64,000 bases of DNA from Drosophila miranda (Eukaryota > Arthropoda > Insecta > Diptera > Drosophilidae): assembly GCF_003369915.1 (NCBI RefSeq), contig NC_046677.1:21284913-21348912 (forward strand). The letters are read 5' to 3'. A model generated the notes under the pieces. That model did no database searches. It saw only the letters and a program-made list of their open reading frames with translations, and was not told the origin of the DNA. The translations under genes were made by a program, and so were the position numbers. Numbering within the stretch: the stretch's first letter is position 1; each line of letters starts with the position of its first letter. Shown piece by piece: positions 49,396 through 60,532 of the stretch.

Positions 49396-52300
49396 ATGGC
49401 ATCAGTTTACCAAAGACCTATCGCCTCATTTGCTCATATATACTCGTATTTACAGACGCCACACTCAAACCTGTTGCAAGCCGTGGACCAGAAGCATCCT
49501 GTTGCCTTTAAGAGCAATCATCAAAACCAGCAGCATCATTCTCCCAGTGGCCAAAATAACGGCAAAAGTGCCCGAGCCAATCGCCGTCGCCGTCGTCGCA
49601 ACAAGCAGCAGCAGAATTCCCATCAACCTGACGCCTTTAAGGAGCCAGACGACACGCAGATAACACCGAGCACCTCCACCTCCCACTCGCACTCGCACAC
49701 GCACAACCATACCCAGAACCAGGATCATAACCAGAACAAGGACAACGACAGCAATAGTAACAGCCCCAAGATGCCAGCCCGTTTTGCCGAAGAAGTAATC
49801 ACCGCCGAGCCCGCCACGCGTGCCGCTCCCCAATTGGACCTGGGTGGCGGACACTATGTGCCGCGACAGCCCGTGCTGAACGATGAGGTGGCCATAACTG
49901 GCTTCTCTGGCCGCCTTCCCGAGAGCTCCAACATTGATGAGTTCAAGCAGAATCTCTTCAATGGCGTGGACATGGTCAACGATGATCCCAGACGCTGGGA
50001 GCGCGGTAAGTAGTCTCCCTTCCCAGCCCTAGATCTCTCAGCTAAAGGATGATCTCTAACACCGACAGGTCTCTATGGACTGCCCGATAGGATGGGCAAG
50101 ATTAAGGAAAGCGATCTGGAGAACTTTGACCAGCAGTTCTTTGGCGTGCACCAGAAGCAAGCCGAATGCATGGACCCCCTGTTGCGCATGCTCCTCGAGC
50201 TGACCCACGAGGCGATCATTGATGCTGGTCTCAATCCCACCGATCTACGCGGCTCTCGCACTGGCGTCTACATCGGTGTCTCCACCTCGGAGACGGAGCA
50301 GCATTGGTGCTGCGATGCCGATCGCGTGAATGGCTATGGCCTCACGGGATGTGCCCGCGCCATGTTCGCCAATCGCATCTCCTTCACCTTCGATTTTAAG
50401 GGACCCAGCTACAGCATTGACACTGCGTGCTCCAGTTCCCTGTACGCCCTGGAGCAGGCGTTCTCCGATATGCGCGAGGGCAAGATCGACAATGCTATTG
50501 TGGCCGGAGCTGGGCTAATACTCAAGCCCACCATGTCGCTGCAGTTCAAACGCCTGAACATGTTGAGCCCGGACGGTAGCTGCAAGGCCTTCGATGAGTC
50601 CGGCAACGGCTATGTCCGTTCCGATGGCTGTGTGGTGCTGCTCCTGCAGCGCGTCTCCGAGGCAAAGCGCGTCTACGCCTCCATCCTGAATGTGCGCACC
50701 AACACGGACGGGTTCAAGGAGCAGGGCATCACCTATCCCATTGGCAGCATGCAGAACCGACTGATCCGCGAGACGTACGAGGAGATAGGACTCAGCCCCA
50801 ACGACGTGGTCTATGTGGAGGCCCACGGCACTGGCACCAAGGTCGGTGATCCCCAGGAGGTCAACTCCATTACGGACTTCTTCTGCAAGAACCGCACCAG
50901 TCCCCTGCTGATCGGATCCGTCAAGTCGAACATGGGACACTCAGAGCCTGCCTCTGGTGTATGCTCCGTGGCCAAGATCCTGATTGCCATGGAGGAGGGC
51001 GTCATCCCAGCCAATCTGCACTTCAACAAACCCAATCCGGATCTGTATGGCCTGGTCGATGGCCGTCTCAAGGTGGTGGACAAGAACCTGCCCTGGAATG
51101 GCGGTATCATCGGTCTTAACTCCTTCGGCTTTGGTGGAGCCAATGCCCACGTCATCCTCAAGTCGAACCCCAAGCCCAAGGCTCTCACACCACGTGACAG
51201 CGGTCCGAAGGTGGTCCTGGCATCTGGCCGCACCTTTGAGGCTGTGGAGCAGCTGTTGGAGTCGGCCGCCGGCCATGCCGATGACGACGAGTACCTGCAG
51301 CTCCTGAACGACATCCACTCGAAGCCCATTCCGCTGCACTACTTCCGCGGCTACGGCGTGGTCAGCAGCAGCAAGGGCACCCTCCAGCGCGAGGTGCTGG
51401 AGTTCACGGACGAGAAGCGGCCCGTCTGGTATGTGTACTCGGGCATGGGCAGCCAGTGGGCCAGCATGGCCAAGGATCTGATGCAAATTGATGCCTTCGC
51501 GGAGACCATTCAACGCTGCGCGGATGTGCTGAAACCAGAAGGCGTCGATCTAATCGATGTGCTCACCCGCTCCACGGACAAGAGCTTCGAAAACATCTTG
51601 AACTCCTTCATCTCGATTGCCGCCATGCAGGTGGCCCTTACCGATCTGCTAAGCTCTTTGGGCATCCATCCCGACGGAATCGTTGGACACTCTGTGGGCG
51701 AGCTGGGATGTGCCTATGCCGACGGCTGCTTCACTCCTGAACAGACCGTGCTGGCTGCCTACTGGCGTGGCAAGAGCATCCTGGACACGCAGCTCTCTAA
51801 GGGCAAAATGGCAGCCGTGGGCCTTAGTTGGGAGGAGGCGCACAAGCGTGTGCCCGCCGACTGTTTCCCCGTGTGCCACAACAGCGAGGATAACTGTACC
51901 ATCTCCGGACCGGAGGCCTCCATTGAGGCGCTGGTGGTCAAACTGAATGCCGAGGACGTCTTCGCGAAGGCCGTTAACTCCAGTGGCTATGCCTTCCACA
52001 GCAAGTACATTGCCGATGCCGGACCGAAGCTGCGTAAGAGCCTGGAGAAGATCATCCCAAATGCCAAGAACCGCACCGCTCGATGGGTAAGCACCAGCAT
52101 TCCGGAATCGGCGTGGGGCACCCCAGTGGCCAAGCAGTCGTCGGCCGCCTATCATGTGAACAATCTGCTGTCGCCGGTGCTCTTCCACGAGGCCCTCCAG
52201 CATGTGCCCAAGAATGCCATCTCTATTGAGATTGCGCCGCACGGCCTGCTGCAGGCCATCCTCAAGCGCGCCCTGGGCCCAGAGGCTACCAATCTGAGTC

Positions 52301-55300
52301 TGGTGAAGCGCGGCCACGAGAACAACGTGGAGTTCTTCCTCACGAATGTGGGCAAGCTCTTCGCTGCCGGTGCCCAGCCGCAGGTTCTCAACCTGGTGCG
52401 TCCTATCAGCTATCCCGTGGGCCGTGGCACCCCCATGTTGAACTCGAAGATTGGCTGGGATCACACCCAGAAGTGGCTGGTGGCCAAATTCGGCAAGGAG
52501 ACCTCCTCCGGGGAGACCATCGTTGAGGTGGATCTGTCCAAGGAGGACGACGCCTTCCTCGTCGGCCACACCATCGACGGAAGGATCCTGTTCCCGGCCA
52601 CGGGCTACATGACGCTCGCCTGGATGACCTTTGCCAAGATGCGCGGCGGCGAGTTCCACAAGACGCCCGTCGTGATGGAGAACCTGGTATTCCACCGGGC
52701 CACCATCCTCAACAAGAACGCGGTCGTGAAGTTTGGCATCAATTTCTTCGACGGCACTGGAGCCTTTGAGATCTGCGAGAGCGGCAGCCTGGCCGTGTCC
52801 GGCAGAATCACCATCCCGGAGTCCATTGAGAACGAGGAGCTGCCGCTGGAGCCCCAAACGGCAAACAAGGCTGCCAAGGAGCTGGCCACCAATGATGTGT
52901 ACAAGGAGCTGCGTCTGCGCGGCTACGACTACGGCGGAATCTTCCGTGGCATCGTCAAGTCGGACACGGTGGCCTCTGCCGGCCAGCTGCAGTGGGTGGA
53001 CAACTGGATCAGCTTCATGGACACCATGCTGCAGTTCAGCATCCTCAGCAAGAACCTCCGTGAGCTCTATCTGCCCACGCGCATCGAGAAGGCCGTCCTG
53101 AATCCCGTGAAGCATCTGGAGCTGCTGGCTGCTCTCTCCGAGAAAGAGCAGACCGAAACGGGCCTTCCCGTCTCCTGGTACAGCGACATCAATGTGATCA
53201 AGAGCGGCGGCGTGGAGTTGCGTGGCCTCAAGGCCACTCTGGCCCAACGTCGTCCGGGCACCCAGGCCCCACCTACCCTGGAGCGTTACCACTTTGTGCC
53301 GCAGATCAACACGAGCGAGCTCCACGAGAACTCGGAGAAGGCGCGCCTGCACGCCCTGGATGTGGCCATCCAACTGATTATCGAGAACTCCAGCGGAGCC
53401 GTGAAGCTTAAAGGCGTGGAGCTGGCCAATGGCCGGAATCCGGATGTCCTGGTGGCCAATCGGCTGCTGCAGATCATCGAAGGAGAGCCCGTCCTCACCG
53501 GCGATGTGGCCGTGGTCACATCCAACAACAATGAGGAGACCATTACGGCCGCCCTGGGCGACTCGGGGGTGCGTGTTGTGTCCAAGGATGTGCTCGTGGA
53601 GCCCGTAGAGCAGAACTGTCACTTTGTCTTTGGCATCGATGTGCTGTCCCGGCCGGATACCAAGACCCTCGAGAATTCCATTGCCAGCATCCGCGAGACT
53701 GGCTTCCTTATCCTGGAGGAGACCGTAAACACCTACACGAAGACGGGACGTGCGCTCCTCGAGAAGTTTGGACTGGTGGTCGTGCAGGAGCAGAGTCTGG
53801 GTGCAACCCGCGTCCTGGTGCTGGCCCGCCGTGCCATCGATCTGAAGACACGCAAATCTGTGGTCGTGCAGGTCACCGAACAGAACTTCCAGTGGGTGGA
53901 TGACCTCAAGGCGGCCCTTCTCACAGCCTCCACGGAGGAGCAGTACGTGTATGTGGTGTGCCAGGGTGAGGAGCTCTTCGGTGCCGTTGGCCTGATGACC
54001 TGCATCAAGAACGAGAACGGCGGCAAGCTGGCGCGCCTCGTGTTTGTCCAGGACGCCAAGGCGGAGAAGTTCTCCCTGACTGCGCCGCTCTACCGCAAGC
54101 AGCTGGAGAAGGATCTCATCTCGAATGTGCTAAAGGGCGGCGCCTGGGGCACCTTCCGCCACCTGAAGCTGGAGACCCAACAGGCCACACTCCAGGTGGA
54201 GCATGCCTACGTGAATGCTCTGGTCAAGGGCGACCTAGCGTCGCTCAAGTGGATCGAAGCGGCCAAGGGCGACACTGCCGTCGCAGCCGACAAGAACCTG
54301 GAGACCTGTACCGTCTACTATGCGCCGATCAACTTCCGTGACGTGATGCTGACATCCGGAAAACTGGCCGCCGATGCCCTACCCGGAGACCTCGCCGAAC
54401 AGGACTGCGTTCTCGGACTGGAGTTTGCCGGACGCGACACACAGGGACGTCGCGTCATGGCCATGGTGCCGGCCAAGTCGCTGGCCACCACCTGTGTGGC
54501 CAGCAAGCGCATGATGTGGCAGATACCCGACAAGTGGACCATGGAGGAGGCCTCCACCGTTCCCTGCGTCTATTCCACCGTATACTACGCTCTGGTGGTG
54601 CGCGGACAGATGAAGAAGGGCGAGCGCATTCTCATCCATGCAGGATCCGGAGGTGTGGGCCAGGCAGCCATCTCGGTGGCCCTGGCTCATGGTCTGACTG
54701 TCTTCACGACCGTCGGCAGCAAGGAGAAGCGCGAGTTCCTGCTGAAGCGATTCCCCAAGCTGCAGGAGCGGCACATTGGCAACTCCCGTGACACCTCCTT
54801 CGAGCAGCTAGTGATGCGCGAGACCAAGGGACGCGGTGTGGATCTGGTGCTCAACTCCCTCTCTGAGGAGAAGCTGCAGGCCTCCATTCGCTGCCTGGGT
54901 CTCAATGGACGCTTCCTGGAGATTGGCAAATTCGATTTGAGCAACAACAGCCCCCTGGGCATGTCCGTGTTCCTCAAGAACACCTCCTTCCATGGCATCC
55001 TGCTGGACAGCGTGATGGAGGGCGAGGAGGAGATGCAGAACCAGGTCGTCACCCTAGTGGCCGAGGGCATCAAGAGCGGTGCTGTCCTGCCGCTGCCCAC
55101 GACCGTCTTCAACGACCAGCAAGTGGAGCAGGCCTTCCGGTTCATGGCCTCCGGCAAGCACATCGGCAAAGTCGTGATCAAGGTGCGCGACGAGGAGGCC
55201 GGCAAGAAGGCTCTCAAGCCTAAGGCGCGTCTCATCAATGCCATTCCCCGCACCTACATGCACCCAGAGAAGAGCTACATCTTGGTTGGAGGTCTTGGCG

Positions 55301-57374
55301 GTTTCGGCCTGGAGCTGACCAACTGGCTGGTGTCCCGCGGTGCCCGCTTCATTGTGCTCACCTCTCGGTCGGGCGTGAAGACCGGCTACCAGGGTCTGAT
55401 GATCCGTCGCTGGGAGGAGCGTGGCGTCAAGGTAGTGATCGATACGAGCGACGTGACCACCGCCGCTGGGGCCAAGAAGCTGCTGGAGAACAGCAACAAG
55501 CTGGCTTTGGTCGGAGGCATCTTCAATCTGGCTGCCGTGCTCAGGGATGCCTTGATCGAGGATCAGACGGCCAAGGACTTCAAGACGGTGGCCGATCCCA
55601 AGGTGACGGCCACCAAGTGGTTGGACCAATATTCGCGTAGCACGTGCACGGAGCTGGACTACTTTATCTGCTTCTCCAGTGTGTCCTGCGGCCGCGGCAA
55701 CATCGGCCAAACGAACTACGGCCTGGCCAACTCTGCCATGGAGCGGATTTGCGAGCAGAGGCAGGTGAGCGGCTTCCCCGGCACAGCCATCCAGTGGGGA
55801 GCCATCGGAGATACCGGTTTGGTGCTGGAGAATCTCGGCGACAATGACACCGTCATCGGAGGCACCCTGCCCCAGCGCATGCCCTCCTGCCTGCAAACCA
55901 TCGACCTGTTCCTGCAGCAGCCGCATCCCGTCGTGGCATCCATGGTGGTGGCCGAGAAGCGCAAATCCGACTCGTCGGCCGGCGTCAGCCTGATTGCGAC
56001 CATCGCCAACATTTTGGGTCTGCGCGACACCAAGAATATCCAGGATGCCGCCTCCCTAGCTGATCTGGGCATGGACTCGCTGATGAGTGCCGAGATCAAG
56101 CAGACTCTGGAAAGGAACTTTGACATTGTGCTGTCCGCCCAAGAGATCCGTCAGCTGACATTTGGAGCTCTCAAGCAAATGGACGGTGGAGCCGATACGA
56201 AAACTGTAACAGCTTCGGCCGCCGCCGGTGCTGTTAATGGATCGGGTGCGCCAGCAGATGCCACCAGCATCACATCGAACCCGTCCTCGCGCACAACCAG
56301 CCCCCTGGGCGATGGAACGCAGGTGGTGTTCACCACGGCACTGATACCCACAGAGGCTATCGTGCGACTGGAGACGAAGGCGCCGGCCAACAGCAAGCAG
56401 ACGCCCATCTACTTTATTTCGCCCATCGAAGGCTTTGCGTCCGCACTGGAGCCACTGGCCAAGCGACTGGAGGTGCCTGCCTATGGACTCCAGTTCACCG
56501 ATGCCGTCCCCGTCGATTCCGTTGAGGCTGCGGCCAGGTTCTACATCCAACAGATCCGTACAGTCCAGCCCAAGGGACCCTACAAGCTAGCCGGATACTC
56601 GTTTGGCTGCCTGCTCACTTACGTTATGACCGCAATCCTGGAGGACACCAACGAAGTAGCCAACGTGATCATGCTGGACGGAGCGCCCACCTACGTCAAC
56701 TGGTACACGAGCAGCTTCAAGCAGCGCTACACGGCCGACGACGCCAACAGCAACCAGAGCTACGGTCTGGCCTACTTTGGCATTGTCCTGGCCAACATTG
56801 ACTACAAGGCGGTAAGTCCAGAGGAACACTAGATAATAGATGGAGGAATACTCATCCTTTCATTACCCTTTATAGCTGGTGCGACTGCTTCTGGTGATCC
56901 CCACATGGGAGGAAAAACTGGAGAAATTTGCCGAGCTTATGAGCTTGGAGATCACACAGCCCGTGGAGACGGTAAGAAAGCAGACACAGTTTTATAACCT
57001 GGGAACTTTTTAGAACTCTCTTTGTTTTTTCTTTTATCGGTCAACAGATCAGGAAGTCCGCTACTCTGTTCTACAAGAAACTGGAGCTGGCCGACAGCTA
57101 CAAGCCGACGCTGAAGCTCAAGTCTAACGTCACTCTTGTCAAGCCCACAGAAAACTCTGCAAAGCTGGATGAGGACTATCGCCTAAAAGAGGTAGGTTTC
57201 CATACAACAATTGCAAACAAAATTGGGACACAAAATGTAACTTTTGATTTATCCTTTTAGGTCTGCACAAAACCCGTCGAAGTACACACTGTGGAGGGCA
57301 ACCATCGCACGTTCCTCATAGAGGATCAGTCGCTGACGACCATCCAGAGCATACTGAAGCGTCTGTTCAAGTAG
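49396..57374 (+). CDS. FASN1: Fatty acid synthase 1, complete multidomain enzyme
   Basis: Exons 49396-50005, 50069-56811, 56876-56971, 57048-57191 and 57261-57374, phases consistent. The conserved protein probably starts at MPARFAEE (49771; 2443 residues). An upstream in-frame ATG at 49396 with a good context (AAAATGG) would add 125 residues. Motifs by approximate residue from 49771: ketosynthase DTACSSS (196), EAHGTGT (328); acyltransferase GHSVGELG (617); dehydratase [10 protein letters not shown] (911); enoyl reductase [11 protein letters not shown] (1601); ketoreductase [10 protein letters not shown] (1816) and NYGLAN; carrier GMDSLMS (2079); thioesterase GYSFG (2254) with His in NHRTFL (2420). 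All are intact. This is the general, fat-body fatty acid synthase of flies. Domain order and intron positions match FASN2, showing tandem duplication. Confidence 0.95.
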
Positions 57375-58412
57375 ATCCAAGTAAAGGATTAGCATAAGAG
57401 TGTTGTGGATGTGGCAGACCAATAAACCACACCGCAGGCATCACCGCATCACACATCCAATACTCGTGTCCCACTCGCTGCAGCAAAGGAGCAATGTGGA
57501 GCCACAAAAATCTCTCACATCGCATCTAGTTAGCACCTATTTAGTGAATGAATTTACGTTGTTGAGTCGCAAGAAAACGCAAGCTCTCTCCCAATATCAG
57601 TAATCCAAGAATTAACCATTTACGCACAGCAACAAAAGATAAAACTAATCTCGGATCGGATGTTCCTTAAACCTTAACTGCCGTCTTGCAGCGCCTGTGG
57701 ACGATAGGTCCAAAATTGCAGTCTACAGACGCTGCGATTCCGGGCAGTTGAGTGGATGGGATCCACCTTTAAATCACACTTAAAGCTATGTGCACAGAGT
57801 ACAGTAGTACCCGCGACGCGACATTCCTTGAGAGCTGGCCACTAGATGTCCCCACACTTACCAAATATATCTTATATGCTCTATCTCTAACGTATATTCT
57901 AGTTTAAATTCCTAGCTCGTAAGCCTACAGTTTGTAGTCGCGCATGTAATGAAATTCATTCCTCGATCTAATCCCACACACGAGATTTGTTATCTTTCTC
58001 TTGATGTATAAAATAATCGCCCAAAAATTGATCACTCATGAATATTGTGGATATTAAAATTACACCATACTAAAGTTTAATGGAAATCGAATGCGTTTTA
58101 TTCAGGGAATTTTCTGTATTTTCAGATGGGTGAGACCAGATATATTATTATATTTTACCACGCAATGACCAATATTCCAGCTATTTCCATACCGTGCCTC
58201 TGTCTGGGTACAAATACATATTGCACATATATGTATATCAATATTTAAATTCATTTGTGAGTGCATATACTTACGTGTGTAGACTGATTGCTGGCTGTCA
58301 TCGGATTGGGTCGGATCGGAGTTTTAAAAGGCACAATAACCTTTTGTCAGCTGGCGATTGCGCCTGACCTAAAGCGAAAATCTCTTATCGAGTAGTCCAT
58401 GTGGACTTAACA
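57375..58412 (+). other. FASN1 3' region
   Basis: An AATAAA at 57421-57426 stands only 47 bp after the FASN1 stop; a longer 3' untranslated region is possible, as no further gene starts for over 1 kb. A short run (CGCCTGTGGACGATAGGTCC near 57692) is of higher GC content. No coding exon is seen. Confidence 0.45.
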
Positions 58413-58522
58413 ACGATTAAAAACGCCTGAAATTAATTAGATTTTCACAATAATTTCAGGTGCTTTCAAGCGACTATAATCGCGTATAAATTAGGCCGAA
58501 GGTTCTGGGGGACTTTAATCGT
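58413..58522 (+). repeat. 14-bp motif cluster A (RCGAYTWWAAWCGC)
   Basis: ACGATTAAAAACGC at 58413-58426 and GCGACTATAATCGC at 58470-58483 both match RCGAYTWWAAWCGC exactly. GGGACTTTAATCGT at 58509-58522 matches 12 of 14. Between the first two lies a perfect 10-bp inverted repeat, CCTGAAATTA (58426-58435) and TAATTTCAGG (58451-58460). The consensus is itself an inverted pair of GCGWYT-type half-sites, as expected for a dimeric DNA-binding protein. The binder is unknown to me. Confidence 0.7.
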
Positions 58523-59134
58523 TCGACAGTTTAAAGCATATTTATGGGCTTGCGGAAAATGTATGCACAACAAAACAACATGAATAATAGTACGTACATT
58601 CTCGATCTACAACGGCCATCGGTGTTTGGTAACATTTGAAGCCATTTTTTCGCACCCAACGGAAACTAGACTAGTGGATTGTACTGTGGGAAAAAGTAGC
58701 TCGGAGAAATCCAACCTATTCATTCCTTCCTTTTGTTTTTTCGAAAACATCTATGGATTTGTGAATGCATTTAACCCATGCTTTTCTTTTAAAAATGCTT
58801 TTAAATTGCAATGTTTAAAAACACCTTTTATTTAAATCAAGTAGTCGCGTCTCCACATAACAAAATTATAACGATTTTTTACTTTTTCCAACAAAAAAAA
58901 TCAAGTGGGCTCTCCATTTCTTGTGATTATTGTATTAGAAATGTTTCTTGAATTTTTGTCAAATGTGGACCAATAACTAATACAACGCAAATGAATTTGT
59001 CATTCTTTATTTATTCGTACTATACGTTTCTATTTGGACAGTTTAATGAACTCTTTTCCACACCACCAACATTTGGTAAAGATCTGGGCGCGTTTTTTTT
59101 TTACGTGGTATCCCCAGTAGGCCTACTCCACACT

Positions 59135-59637
59135 TCAAATCCGAGTCGTTTCCAAGTCGTCATCGGTTATATCTTAAAAATGGATTGCACAAAATGAAAT
59201 GGAAAACGTATTTTCGCAGTTTTCTGAGGTGAAACAATTACCATTCGTTTTATGCTCCATTGTTTTGATCGCTGATTTTTTGTGGCTGGTTGGGTACTGC
59301 TGGACAATGGTGTACTGTTCCTGAGTTCTGTTTGCTGCTGTACTGCTCTTAATATTTTGTCCCTGCATCTGTATGCTCTGTACGACTCCGAAGACTGAAA
59401 AAATGTGCATTTTATGAAAAGAACACTATTTAAAAACATACAATTAAGACATACATACACTGTTGTAAAACTTAAAAATAAATTCACACTTTAGACTTAA
59501 AACTAATTACAAATATTTACATATTTACAAAACTGCTCCGATGTGTTTGTGTTGATGTCGTCGGGCTGACTCCCGTTGCTAGACTGATATTTTCCAGTAT
59601 TCTTACACAAATCAAAATTTGAAAACTGTGGTTTCAT
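59135..59637 (-). CDS. Candidate three-exon small gene, 99 residues, unrecognised
   Basis: Proposed exons on the minus strand: 59529-59637, 59242-59394 and 59135-59172. The first begins MKPQFSNFDLCKNTGKYQSS. The second, 153 bp, has a strong acceptor (CACATTTTTTCAG) and reads FGVVQSIQMQGQNIKSS, Gln- and Ser-rich. The third adds ITDDDLETTRI and a stop. Phases agree (1, 1). The composition resembles an activation region of a transcription factor, but no DNA-binding domain is included; the model could be part of a larger gene, or wrong at the third exon, whose acceptor (TTTTTAAG) is weak. Exon 2 is open in two frames, which lowers certainty. Confidence 0.35.
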
Positions 59638-59882
59638 CGGGCATGGGTTACTAGGTTTACTTTTTTGTTGGGAATATGTTTATTTGGGTTTTTGAGGAGA
59701 GCATTCTTCTACTATTTGGGAAATATGTCTCTAAGTATTGTTAGTCTCTGAGAACAGGTGTTTAAAAAAAATAGTCTGGATACCACATTTGACTGCTGTA
59801 GTTCTTGTAAATAGTTTTATTAAAATAAATATTCAAGATATGTATAATCGCGTCTAAAACTTCGACAAATAGCGACTCTTGA

Positions 59883-59982
59883 GCGATTTAAAACGCCTAA
59901 AATTAAATTTTCGTGCGTTTGAAATCCATGGCGACTTAAAACGCTTGCAATTCCAAACAAGATGTGACGCGACTATAAACGC
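59883..59982 (+). repeat. 14-bp motif cluster B (RCGAYTWWAAWCGC)
   Basis: Three exact copies: GCGATTTAAAACGC (59883-59896), GCGACTTAAAACGC (59931-59944) and GCGACTATAAACGC (59969-59982). The sequence after the first copy (CCTAAAATTAAATTTTC) aligns with that after the first copy of cluster A (CCTGAAATTAATTAGATTTTC), so the two clusters may share ancestry. The clusters lie on both sides of the candidate small gene. Confidence 0.75.
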
Positions 59983-60458
59983 TGGAAAGTGCGAACCCGC
60001 TCCGTTGGAGCGTCGGCATCGATAGCGAGTCATTGCTCGAGACTTTTATGACCCGGCAACGACGCCTGATTGGCCTTTATGTCTGTGTTTTTTCGCGATT
60101 CCTCGATAGGAGCACGTTTTAGACAATTGGAATTGGCCCAGAACGAGAGCGAGAACGATCCGAAAACGAGAACCGTGGGCGGACAAAGCGGAAAAATACA
60201 CATGAAAATCGGTTTGGGCTGGGAATCATTTACATTAATTTCTAATCGCCGCCGTGGCGGAGCAAAGTGGCCCAGTCAAACAGCTTAACGGAGTGGTATA
60301 TACATAGTAGAACTCATATTTATACCTCTCATATTCCTCTCGCCTGTAGCCTTATCAGCAGTGGGCACTGGCACAGCCACTGGCGATAACAGCACGCGCC
60401 CAGCCGCCGATTTGGGCGCCTACCTCTCTGTGCTATGCTATGCTGTGGAGTGGAGTAG
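59983..60458. other. Upstream region of the rightward promoter
   Basis: A moderately GC-rich stretch with GAGAACGAGA-type purine runs near 60140-60175. An open frame of 72 codons (60070-60288) has no homology and is probably chance. It likely holds regulatory sites for the promoter at 60459. Confidence 0.4.
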
Positions 60459-60532
60459 TATAAATATTTGGCAACGTTCAGTTTCAGTTACTGAACAACG
60501 CGCGACGGAATCGGAGGAGTGGAGTCGTATGT
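60459..60532 (+). promoter_or_regulatory. TATA/initiator promoter with short untranslated exon
   Basis: TATAAAT at 60459-60465, then a doubled initiator TTCAGTTTCAGTT (A at 60480 or 60486; the second is at the right spacing), and a GTATGT splice donor at 60527-60532. This looks like the start of a gene transcribed to the right whose coding exons are outside the window. Confidence 0.55.

Noticed and set aside
51649-53622. A 657-codon open frame on the minus strand opposite FASN1
   Set aside because: It mirrors the high-GC third positions of FASN1 codons and has no domain. Similar antisense frames occur opposite FASN2, Hml and the coiled-coil gene.
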